A stretch of 40,172 nt of DNA from positions 1-40,172 of the forward strand of contig JANXVE010000091.1 of assembly GCA_025351825.1 (NCBI GenBank), written 5' to 3'. Positions 10,065-16,670 of the stretch are shown here, piece after piece. Positions within the stretch are counted from its first letter, which is position 1; the number at the start of each line of letters is the position of its first letter. The notes beneath the pieces were generated by a model. It was given only the letters and a program-made list of their open reading frames with translations, was not told the origin of the DNA and did not search any database. The translations under genes were made by a program, and so were the position numbers. This stretch comes from Chamaesiphon sp. 341R_metabat_111 (lineage in GTDB: Bacteria; Cyanobacteriota; Cyanobacteriia; Cyanobacteriales; Chamaesiphonaceae).

Positions 10065-10838
10065 CTAGTTTCGTCTTTCTTCTTGAGTTAAAAAACTCTT
10101 TGCCAGTGATAAATCTCCAATCGAGCCACCAAATGTCCGAGATAGGTTTTCCTCAGTGAATACATCGGCGGTATTACCATAAGCTAGAATTGTTCGATTA
10201 ATTAATACCACTTTGTCACAAAAAGTTTTTATCGATGCTAAATCGTGGGTGGATATCAAAATTGTATATCCCTTCTGACGCAGCTCCATCAGGAGATTAA
10301 TCATCATCTTCTCAGTTTTGATATCCACGCCTGCAAATGGTTCATCAAGGAGTAGAACTGTGCTTTCTTGCGCCAATGCCCTTGCGAAAAAAGTCCGTTT
10401 CTTTTGTCCACCTGATAGCTCACCAATTTGGCGATCTTGCATCTGCCACATTTCTACCCGCTCTAAACTTTCTTGAACGATACTTTTATCACGAGCTTTT
10501 GGGATGCGGAGTAGATTCATATAACCATAACGCCCCATCATCACCACATCATGAACGTTAACTGGAAAATTCCAATCAACTTCTTCAGACTGAGGTACAT
10601 AGGCAACTAGATTCTTTTTTTGAACCTGACGAATTGGTAGTCTGTTAATTAATATTCGTCCATTTGTAGGCTTGACAAATCCCATGATCGCCTTGAACAA
10701 GGTTGATTTGCCCGCGCCATTCATCCCAATCAAACCACAGATTGTGCCAGCTTCAAGCTGCAAAGAGGCACTCTGTAAGGCAACTTTGCCATGATAGGCA
10801 ACTGTCACATTTTCAATATCGATACTAATTTCACTCAT
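10065..10838 (-). CDS. mntA: Manganese ABC transporter ATPase MntA
   Basis: A 257-residue ABC ATPase. Walker A is GMNGAGKST (38-46), the signature is LSGGQKKR (141-148) and Walker B is VLLLDEP (161-167), followed by the ISTHDL switch histidine. It powers import by MntB in the inner membrane. It sits between mntC (39-base gap upstream) and mntB, consistent with one operon. Confidence 0.93.
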   Translation of the reverse strand: MSEISIDIENVTVAYHGKVALQSASLQLEAGTICGLIGMNGAGKSTLFKAIMGFVKPTNGRILINRLPIRQVQKKNLVAYVPQSEEVDWNFPVNVHDVVMMGRYGYMNLLRIPKARDKSIVQESLERVEMWQMQDRQIGELSGGQKKRTFFARALAQESTVLLLDEPFAGVDIKTEKMMINLLMELRQKGYTILISTHDLASIKTFCDKVVLINRTILAYGNTADVFTEENLSRTFGGSIGDLSLAKSFLTQEERRN

Positions 10839-10877
10839 AATTTTTTAATCTTCTCTAATTTGCCAATACATTCCCGA

Positions 10878-11864
10878 TTATTTACTTTGCAAGCCCTTAA
10901 TTAAAGTATCGACATTATATTCCAGCAGCTTGAGATAGGTTGATGCGGGACCATCAGCGGGAGATAATGAATCAACATAAAACACTCCGGCAAATTTTGC
11001 GCCTGATTCTTTAGCTACCTGAAGCTGTGCTTTATTATTAACAGTGCTTTCACAAAATACTGCGGGAATCTTGTTCACTTTGACAGTATTAATTACTTTC
11101 TCGATTTGTTTTGGGGTAGCTTGTTGTTCGGCATTGACAGCCCAAAGATATACTTCTTTTAAGCCATAATCACGGGCAATGTAGGAGAAGGCACCTTCAC
11201 AACTAACGATGTAGCGTTTGTCAGCCGGAACGGTAGCAATTGCGGTTTTGAGTTTGAGATCGATCGATCTAATCTGCTTACTATATATTTTAGCATTTGC
11301 ATCATAGGCTGCCACATTTGGTGGATCGAGTTTACCTAATGCTTTGCGAATATTTTCAACGTAAATTAACGCATTTTGCGGTGACATCCAGGCATGAGGG
11401 TTTGGCTTGCCTTGATAAGTATCTTCTGAGATACTTACGGGTTTAAATCCATCACTTAACGTGATGTGCGGTACTTTTGGCAAGCTATTGTAAAAACGAT
11501 CTGCCCAGCGTTCTAGATTTAGACCATTTTCCAAAATTAGATTGGCTTTTTGTCCCCGTATCAAGTCACTTGGGGTAACTTGATAGCCGTGAATTTCCGC
11601 TCCTGGTTTGGTAATCGATTCGATGGTTGCTTTATCGCCTGCAACATTTCGCGCCATATCTGCGAGTACTGTGAAGGTAGCAAGCACCACCTTTTTACCT
11701 GTTTGAGGAGAATCTGTACTACTAGAACTATTTGCTTGACTCTGTGAAGTTGAGGATGGCGGATTACAACCAGTCAACCACATCCCGATCGACAGCCCAA
11801 TTATCCCAGTCTGCCAACGTTTTGACGCGATCGATTTTAGTGATGAGGTCAACTGATTTGTCAT
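10878..11864 (-). CDS. mntC: Manganese-binding lipoprotein MntC
   Basis: A 328-residue cluster A-I/ZnuA-like solute-binding protein. An N-terminal helix ends in the lipobox LTGC (Cys33). The expected metal ligands are His92 (IHGYQ), His157 (NPHAW), Glu223 (SCEGAF) and Asp298 (YVDSL). Two further cysteines, Cys222 and Cys271, occupy the positions that form a disulphide in Synechocystis MntC, where it influences metal binding; this argues for Mn rather than Zn. The first gene of mntCAB. The ATG at 11864 is preceded by AAGC rather than a strong ribosome-binding site. A Mn-responsive regulator site was not identified. Confidence 0.92.
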   Translation of the reverse strand: MTNQLTSSLKSIASKRWQTGIIGLSIGMWLTGCNPPSSTSQSQANSSSSTDSPQTGKKVVLATFTVLADMARNVAGDKATIESITKPGAEIHGYQVTPSDLIRGQKANLILENGLNLERWADRFYNSLPKVPHITLSDGFKPVSISEDTYQGKPNPHAWMSPQNALIYVENIRKALGKLDPPNVAAYDANAKIYSKQIRSIDLKLKTAIATVPADKRYIVSCEGAFSYIARDYGLKEVYLWAVNAEQQATPKQIEKVINTVKVNKIPAVFCESTVNNKAQLQVAKESGAKFAGVFYVDSLSPADGPASTYLKLLEYNVDTLIKGLQSK

Positions 11865-11977
11865 TAAAGCTTTTCATAATTATATCATTATTTGCGATTT
11901 TACCGCAAAAATGAGAATATTATGAGAAGTTAGGCGTTTCTGATAGTTTAGGCTGATTGGGTGCAGCCCAGTCACAA

Positions 11978-12103
11978 TCAGAAATTTGCAGAGACACCAG
12001 CTCGAAAAGTTCTGCCTGGACTGTAAATTTCGATCGATTGCATCCACCGGAATACTATTGAGATCGGTGGCACCATGATAAGTGTTAATACTTTACCTGT
12101 GGT
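11978..12103 (-). pseudogene. Relic of a TonB-dependent (siderophore) receptor
   Basis: On the minus strand a short frame ends SPGRTFRAGVSANF followed by a stop at 11980-11978. This is a typical last beta-strand of TonB-dependent siderophore receptors (terminal Phe). Just upstream, in a different frame, the sequence reads TDLNSIPVDAID, which resembles the plug-domain segment that normally lies several hundred residues before the C-terminus. The two pieces meet around ATCGATCG, as if the middle of the gene had been deleted. The C-terminal identification is fairly good; the plug match is weaker. Confidence 0.45.
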
Positions 12104-12160
12104 AGTTGCGATCGAGTCAAATATTTATTAATTAATCCTTATTCAATCAAATTAAATTAG

Positions 12161-12452
12161 GTGAAGAACGATCGATCTGTCACTCATTCCTCACAACTAG
12201 TTCGCCCTAAACTCAATTACAACTTCGCAATTACATTGGGGTTAGGGACAACATTAGTTATCGGGATGCTATTCTCACTCTGATTATCGCTGGTTATTGC
12301 CGCTATCGGCGATCTGTGGGGCACTGGTATTGCCGTTGGCAGATATACTGACGCGAGGATCGATCGAATTTCCAGTGGGTGTGCTGACGGCTCTATGTTG
12401 CTCTCCCGTGGTTATTTGGTTACTATATCAACGCCAGTCTAGTCGAATTTAG
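12161..12452 (+). pseudogene. Internally deleted FecCD-type iron-siderophore permease gene
   Basis: A GTG at 12161 opens a 40-codon frame (to TGA at 12281) reading QLVRPKLNYNFAITLGLGTT, the usual start of FecCD permeases. From 12282, in another frame, the sequence reads DYRWLLPLSAICGALVLPLA, then EFPVGVLTALCCSPVVIWLL, ending at TAG 12450-12452. This is the usual C-terminus of the same family. About 250 central residues are missing, so the gene cannot work. It is divergent from the TonB-receptor relic, and together they mark a lost siderophore-uptake locus next to mntCAB. Confidence 0.7.
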
Positions 12453-12479
12453 CTATCGATATCCGATCGCAACTGCTCA

Positions 12480-12845
12480 TCAAAAAATTGGATTAAACCC
12501 CAGAACAAGACACACAGCTTTCTCTATTTCGCTCCAATAACTGTCTTCTAGAGTTCCTAGCTTGTTAGCGATTCTCTGACAATCCACAACTCTCATTTGT
12601 TCGAGGTGAATTCCTCTACTTTCATCTAATCCATTTTTTACAGTCACCTCAACATTGACTACAAATGGATAAGCTTTCGATCCTTTCAGCAAAGGGGCAA
12701 CCATTGTGGTGTTAGATTGAGCGTTACCGACATCGTTTTGCAGAATTACACAAGGTCGTTTTTTAGCTGTTTCATTATCTACTGTCGGATCTAAGTTTAC
12801 CCACCAGATCTCACCTCTTTTGTAACGTAAATCACCCTTTGGCAT
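12480..12845 (-). CDS. MazF/PemK-type endoribonuclease toxin
   Basis: A 121-residue MazF-like toxin from ATG 12845 (alternatives: ATG 12854 or TTG 12860). The family core is visible: YKRGEIWWVNLDPT, then KKRPCVILQND, then TTMVAPLLKG and the C-terminal region ending at LGF. MazF toxins cleave mRNA at short motifs. The start lies inside the end of the antitoxin gene (stop at 12834-12832), so translation is coupled. Confidence 0.88.
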   Translation of the reverse strand: MPKGDLRYKRGEIWWVNLDPTVDNETAKKRPCVILQNDVGNAQSNTTMVAPLLKGSKAYPFVVNVEVTVKNGLDESRGIHLEQMRVVDCQRIANKLGTLEDSYWSEIEKAVCLVLGFNPIF

Positions 12846-13062
12846 CGAGTCCATTTCCAATAGCGATCTCCCATAACTTAGTCTCGGCTTGATATTCAGG
12901 ATCGTTTGCCAATTCTATATAAGCCTCCTCCAACTCTTTTAACAATTGGCTCTTTTTTGCTTGAGACAATATTTTATTGATAAATTGGCTGCGATTTTGG
13001 CTCGATCGATCGACAAATTCTAATACTTCTTCGTCTAATGTGATGCTAACTTTCGCGCTCAT
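12832..13062 (-). CDS. MazE/CopG-like antitoxin of the MazF toxin
   Basis: A 76-residue antitoxin from ATG 13062. The N-terminus (MSAKVSITLDEEVLEFVD, then RSQFINKILSQ) is a ribbon-helix-helix DNA-binding domain. The acidic C-terminus (EEAYIELANDPEYQAE) would wrap the toxin. The frame stays open to 13158 but the extra 32 residues are not family-like. A 19-base palindrome 21 bases upstream is the likely autoregulatory operator. Confidence 0.85.
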   Translation of the reverse strand: MSAKVSITLDEEVLEFVDRSSQNRSQFINKILSQAKKSQLLKELEEAYIELANDPEYQAETKLWEIAIGNGLDAKG

Positions 13063-13083
13063 TTTTACAATCTTACTAGTTGG

Positions 13084-13102
13084 TAGGATAAAATTTATCC
13101 TA
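13084..13102. promoter_or_regulatory. Palindromic operator candidate for the MazEF pair
   Basis: TAGGATAAA-A-TTTATCCTA is a perfect 9+1+9 palindrome at the place where the antitoxin promoter must lie. Ribbon-helix-helix antitoxins bind such sites to repress their own operon. Confidence 0.5.
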
Positions 13103-13357
13103 ACACAGAAAGGTTTTGAATCTCCACAAACGCTCCACTCTCCAGCCAAGATTACCACCTATGGCGATCGCTGGCACATACATCGTCGCCCGATGGAGCT
13201 GAAAGTTCCGTGTAAATACTCTACGGGTAAGCCATTGACAGTGGCTGTAGGCACACCGACAGCGGCAGTTCTTAAGTCGTTCGATTTTGTGTAGCAGAGG
13301 CTTGAGCGGGAACCTACTCCCAAAGGTAGAGATTCTCGCTTAAGCCTCGTTTTTTTG
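13103..13357 (+). ncRNA. Possible short plus-strand transcript or IS200/IS605-type end, closed by a strong terminator
   Basis: A strong intrinsic terminator at 13297-13357 reads only on the plus strand, yet no convincing plus-strand gene precedes it. The preceding 190 bases contain several short stems (GCCATTGACAGTGGC; CTGTAGGCACACCGACAG). A frame reading KYSTGKPLTVAVGTPTAAVL could be the C-terminal tail of a lost TnpB-type gene, since such elements often end in a hairpin. I cannot decide between a small RNA and a mobile-element remnant. Bases 13358-13665 hold nothing else I recognise. Confidence 0.3.
13297..13357 (+). terminator. Strong intrinsic terminator
   Basis: GAGGCTTGAGCGGGAA (13297-13312) pairs with TTCTCGCTTAAGCCTC (13333-13348): 14 Watson-Crick pairs and two G-U wobbles. 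It is followed by GTTTTTTT. Orientation is plus strand only. Confidence 0.7.
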
Positions 13358-13665
13358 CGATTTAGTTCATAATTATTATCATCGAAGTCCACCTTATTCG
13401 GAATACCACACCTACAGGATTCAAAACACCCGCACACACTACCTTCGATCTATTGAGCTATTACAATTTCTCGCCAGATATGGCAACAGCCATGACTGTT
13501 AGGACGCTAGTTTCAAGATATGCTCGATTGCGTCACGTAGAGAATCAAACCGATTGCGACATTTACGAACCCGATTTTTGACGAGCAGGCGATCGAACGT
13601 CGGCATAATATGCCAAAATTTGTAACAGTATGTTAATAATTGCCTCATATTAAAATTTTTATACC

Positions 13666-14052
13666 ATGACAGAAGAAAATCCTCCTAGTAGTCCAGCAGA
13701 TCTGGCACCTACAACAGGCAAAAAACCGACCGCCGCTGATGACGATAGGTTTGAGTGCCGCGCCTGCGGTCACATTTACAACCCCAATAAAGGCGACTCG
13801 ACTACCAAAGTCATTGCCGGAACCCCCTTTAGCGTCCTACCTGAAACCTGGAAATGTCCAGTTTGTACTGCCAAAAAGAGCGCGTTTTCAAACATCGGCA
13901 CGATTGGTAATAGCGAAGTCTCTGGATTTAAGGAAAATCAAGGCTACGGATTTGGGGTCAACACCATGACTCAATCCCAAAAAAGCTTACTAATTTATGG
14001 TGGACTCGGACTGGGGATTTTACTATTCCTGAGCCTGTATACGTTGAACTAG
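13666..14052 (+). CDS. rubA: Membrane-anchored rubredoxin RubA
   Basis: A 128-residue rubredoxin with the Fe(Cys)4 site Cys31/Cys34 (CRACGHIYNP) and Cys64/Cys67 (CPVCTAKKS). A flexible acidic/proline N-terminus precedes it, and a single C-terminal helix (LLIYGGLGLGILLFLSLYTL) anchors it in the thylakoid membrane. RubA is needed for accumulation or assembly of photosystems in oxygenic phototrophs. The order rubA-ycf48-psbEFLJ is conserved in cyanobacteria and is found here. Confidence 0.95.
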   Translation: MTEENPPSSPADLAPTTGKKPTAADDDRFECRACGHIYNPNKGDSTTKVIAGTPFSVLPETWKCPVCTAKKSAFSNIGTIGNSEVSGFKENQGYGFGVNTMTQSQKSLLIYGGLGLGILLFLSLYTLN

Positions 14053-14097
14053 TGCAGAGGAGAAAGGGATAGGGGATAGACAATGGGAAAGACGCAA

Positions 14098-14162
14098 GTG
14101 TCTTGAGCCTAAAGTCTTATGCCTAAAGCCCAAGACCTAACCTAAAACCTAAAGCCTAAAAC
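14098..14162. repeat. Degenerate GCCTAAA heptamer repeats before ycf48
   Basis: Degenerate heptads (CCTAAAG, GCCTAAA, ACCTAAA) run right up to the ycf48 ATG. They are the reverse complement of the TTTAGGC units after ycf48 and psbJ. They replace any recognisable ribosome-binding site upstream of the ATG at 14163. Confidence 0.6.
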
Positions 14163-15167
14163 ATGAACTTATTGAAACGAATTCTGAAGCAAACAGCGAC
14201 TCTACTGGCGATCGGGATATTCTGTGTTAGTTGTAGTCGGATTACTCCGCTGGCGACTAGCCCGTGGAAGTCGATCCAGTTACCAACTGAATCGAATATT
14301 CAAGATCTAACATTTACTGGAAATCCACAGCATGGTTGGGTTGTCGGTAGTGACTCGGCTATTCTCGAAACCAACGATGGTGGTAAAACTTGGGAAAATC
14401 GCAAACTAGAACTAGACAGTGACAAATATCGGTTCACCTCGATTAGCTTTGCTGGTGATGAAGGCTGGATTGTGGGCGAACCCGCAATCTTGCTCCACAC
14501 CAGAGACACTGGCAAATCTTGGGAACGCCTGACGCTCAGTGCTAAGTTGCCAGGAACGCCTGCTACCGTCAAAGCAACAGGTGAGAACTCCGCCGAAATG
14601 ACCACAGATATTGGGGCAATTTATGCCACCAAAGATGCGGGTAAAAACTGGAAAGCTCTCGTCAGTGGAGCTGTAGGCGTATTTCGGACAATTAATCGTT
14701 CTGAAAATGGTAGCTATGTAGCCGTCTCTGCCAAAGGTAACTTCTATTCCACCTGGACACCAGGACAAGACAGTTGGGAACCCCACAACCGGAATAGCTC
14801 ACGCCGAGTCTCCAGTATGGGATTTGCAAATGATGGACGACTGTGGATGCTTGCGCGGGGCGGACAGTTGCAATTTAACACCCTCGACAAGCCAGATGTC
14901 TGGGAAAACGAAGTATTCCCAGGTCAAAAGACTAATACTGGCTTACTAGATCTCGCTTATCGGACTCCAGGCGAAGCTTGGGTATCTGGTGGTAGTGGCG
15001 ATCTGCTCGTGAGTACTGATAGTGGTAAAACCTGGCTCAAAGATGAAGCCGTAGAAGAAGTACCCTCGAATTTATACAAGATTTTATTCTTCAGTGCCGA
15101 TAAAGGATTCATTATCGGTCAACGGGGGATTATTTTGGAGTACCAAGGGGAGGCTGCGGCAGTTTAG
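14163..15167 (+). CDS. ycf48: Photosystem II assembly factor Ycf48 (HCF136)
   Basis: A 334-residue lumenal beta-propeller. A signal peptide with Cys residues at 21 and 24 (IFCVSCSR) suggests a lipoprotein. The body repeats the BNR-like motif DGGKTW / DTGKSW / DAGKNW / DSGKTW, one per propeller blade, with GWVVG/GWIVGEP elements. Ycf48 binds precursor D1 and early PSII assembly intermediates. It follows rubA and precedes psbE. Its TAG stop is formed from the first TTTAGGC unit of the downstream array. No Shine-Dalgarno sequence is visible before the ATG because the GCCTAAA repeats occupy that position. Confidence 0.95.
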   Translation: MNLLKRILKQTATLLAIGIFCVSCSRITPLATSPWKSIQLPTESNIQDLTFTGNPQHGWVVGSDSAILETNDGGKTWENRKLELDSDKYRFTSISFAGDEGWIVGEPAILLHTRDTGKSWERLTLSAKLPGTPATVKATGENSAEMTTDIGAIYATKDAGKNWKALVSGAVGVFRTINRSENGSYVAVSAKGNFYSTWTPGQDSWEPHNRNSSRRVSSMGFANDGRLWMLARGGQLQFNTLDKPDVWENEVFPGQKTNTGLLDLAYRTPGEAWVSGGSGDLLVSTDSGKTWLKDEAVEEVPSNLYKILFFSADKGFIIGQRGIILEYQGEAAAV

Positions 15168-15190
15168 GCTTTAGGCTTTAGGCTTTAGGC
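15163..15190 (+). repeat. TTTAGGC tandem heptamer array overlapping the ycf48 stop
   Basis: Three perfect TTTAGGC units followed by TTTAGGG. The array begins two bases before the ycf48 stop codon and supplies its TAG. Related units occur at 14098-14162, 16145-16175 and 16320-16338. Confidence 0.8.
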
Positions 15191-15310
15191 TTTAGGGCAT
15201 GACCTTAGAGACCAAAGCCTAACAGCTAACACCTAATTTCTCATCTAGCGATCGCATTTCTTTAAGGTTATGATATAAACTTATATTAAATGAACTAGGA
15301 GAATTCAGAC

Positions 15311-15565
15311 ATGGCAGGTACTACAGGTGAACGTCCGTTTGCAGATATCGTTACCAGTATTCGGTACTGGATTATTCATAGCCTGACAATTCCAGCATTG
15401 TTTGTAGCTGGTTGGTTGTTTGTCAGTACTGGCTTGGCTTATGATGCGTTTGGTACGCCTCGTCCTGATGAGTACTACTCACAGACTCGCCAAGAACTAC
15501 CGATCGTTTCTGACCGATTTGATTCCAAGAATCAGCTTGATAAATTTGTTGAAAAGAAGAAATAG
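15311..15565 (+). CDS. psbE: Cytochrome b559 subunit alpha (PsbE)
   Basis: An 84-residue PSII core subunit. One transmembrane helix carries the haem ligand His23 in [10 protein letters not shown], and the long lumenal tail ([10 protein letters not shown], then ELPIVSDRF) is typical. It is preceded by a good ribosome-binding site (CTAGGAG, about 8 bases before the ATG). It is the first gene of psbEFLJ and forms cytochrome b559 with PsbF. Confidence 0.97.
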   Translation: MAGTTGERPFADIVTSIRYWIIHSLTIPALFVAGWLFVSTGLAYDAFGTPRPDEYYSQTRQELPIVSDRFDSKNQLDKFVEKKK

Positions 15566-15701
15566 TTCGACAGATCTACACAGACGATCGTCTAATTTGA
15601 TTGGAAAGCTATTTATTGGTTGTAATTCAACAGCCATTTAATAACTATCGATCGATAATACAACTTTAAACTAACCGACCTTAACTTTAGGAGTACATAA
15701 A

Positions 15702-15836
15702 ATGGCTAGCAATAGCGGCAATCAGCCTATTTCATATCCCATTTTCACAGTCAGATGGGTAGCAGTCCATACTTTGGGCGTACCTACTGTATTTTTTATT
15801 GGCGCGATCGCAGCCATGCAATTTATTCAAAGATAG
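15702..15836 (+). CDS. psbF: Cytochrome b559 subunit beta (PsbF)
   Basis: A 44-residue protein, [20 protein letters not shown] at the start. His23 in [11 protein letters not shown] is the second axial haem ligand of cytochrome b559, and the single helix ends AAMQFIQR. A clear TTTAGGAG ribosome-binding site precedes the ATG at 15702. The gap from psbE is 136 bases, longer than in many cyanobacteria. Confidence 0.97.
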   Translation: MASNSGNQPISYPIFTVRWVAVHTLGVPTVFFIGAIAAMQFIQR

Positions 15837-15851
15837 ATCCAAATTAAAACT

Positions 15852-15971
15852 ATGGAACGTACTCCCAATCCTAATAACCAGCCAGTAGAACTCAACCGAG
15901 CTTCACTATTTTTAGGCTTATTAATGATTTTTACACTGGGAATTCTCTTTACCAGTTATTTCTTTAACTAA
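15852..15971 (+). CDS. psbL: Photosystem II protein L (PsbL)
   Basis: A 39-residue single-helix PSII subunit: [20 protein letters not shown] at the start and LFTSYFFN at the end, both diagnostic. It starts 15 bases after psbF, so the two are certainly cotranscribed. PsbL sits at the PSII dimer interface and supports electron flow at QA. Confidence 0.97.
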   Translation: MERTPNPNNQPVELNRASLFLGLLMIFTLGILFTSYFFN

Positions 15972-16018
15972 TCGATTCGATCTGCGTTGTGTTGGGATAT
16001 TTATCAGAGGAAAAAATT

Positions 16019-16138
16019 ATGTCTGAACCAGGAAAAATCCCCTTGTGGCTGGTAGCAACTGTTGCTGGTATGGGTGTCATCGTCGTTGTAAGTTTATTCT
16101 TCTACGGCTCCTACGCTGGAATCGGCTCGTCAATGTAG
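16019..16138 (+). CDS. psbJ: Photosystem II protein J (PsbJ)
   Basis: A 39-residue single-helix subunit with the family pattern [19 protein letters not shown] and the ending [12 protein letters not shown]. An AGAGGAAAA ribosome-binding site precedes the ATG. Last gene of psbEFLJ. PsbJ affects forward electron flow and assembly of the water-oxidising complex. Confidence 0.97.
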   Translation: MSEPGKIPLWLVATVAGMGVIVVVSLFFYGSYAGIGSSM

Positions 16139-16144
16139 TTTCTA

Positions 16145-16175
16145 GGCTTTAGGCTTTAGAGATTAGGCTTTAGGA
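16145..16175 (+). repeat. TTTAGGC-type repeats after psbJ
   Basis: Units AGGCTTTAGGCTTTAGAG, then TTAGGCTTTAGGAG. The same heptamer family as after ycf48. A reversed copy (CCTAAAGCCTAAAGCC) lies at 16322-16337, between the terminator and psaI. Confidence 0.6.
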
Positions 16176-16247
16176 GTTAGAAACAGTATCTTTTGATACT
16201 GTTTTATGAGAGAGCGCAAGCTGTACCTACAAAAGCATATCTGAAAC

Positions 16248-16276
16248 AAAAAAGCTGGACTAGTCCAGCTTTTTGT
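16248..16276. terminator. Bidirectional terminator between psbJ and psaI
   Basis: AAAAAGCTGGAC-TA-GTCCAGCTTTTT is an almost loop-less perfect palindrome with A-run and T-run flanks, followed by GTTTTT. It can end the psbEFLJ transcript on the plus strand and the psaI transcript on the minus strand. Confidence 0.8.
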
Positions 16277-16354
16277 TTTTAGAGAGTTAGTTAAGTGTCC
16301 AAGAATCAATCTAGGTCTTGCCCTAAAGCCTAAAGCCCGATCCCTAAGTTCTTC

Positions 16355-16462
16355 TTAGACAGTTTCACGTTCGATGTAGAGAAACAAGAACGCCATCATT
16401 ACAGCAGGCATTACTAAACCGACTGTAGGGACGAGGATGGAAGGTAAGAAAGAAGCTGCCAT
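16355..16462 (-). CDS. psaI: Photosystem I reaction centre subunit VIII (PsaI)
   Basis: A 35-residue single-helix protein, [20 protein letters not shown] at the start and [11 protein letters not shown] at the end. It matches the PsaI pattern (AASFLP-IL-P followed by FP/MPAV-M-LLF-YIE). PsaI helps to anchor PsaL and trimerise photosystem I. Here it is convergent with psbJ, and no psaL is adjacent within the window. Confidence 0.88.
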   Translation of the reverse strand: MAASFLPSILVPTVGLVMPAVMMAFLFLYIERETV

Positions 16463-16670
16463 AATAAAAAGTCCTTTGTGATAAATAGACTGTATCCTTT
16501 AATTCTAGCCGAATTGGTCAACTAAAAAAGCTCACAAAAAGCTCACAAAAGTTTGTGAATCTTCATAAATGAAATTGAGCCGCTGTTTGTTGGTTAGAAA
16601 TTGGCTGAAACTTGAGTGATGGAGATGATGTGTAAATCTTTACCCCACCCTAGCCCTCCCCTTATCAAAT

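Noticed and set aside
13159-13437. Minus-strand reading frame of 92 residues
   Set aside because: It runs antisense through the strong plus-strand terminator and has no family-like composition or ribosome-binding site.
14098-15190. Short repeats that could suggest a CRISPR or telomere-like array
   Set aside because: The units are 7 bases, contiguous and without unique spacers; no cas genes are present.
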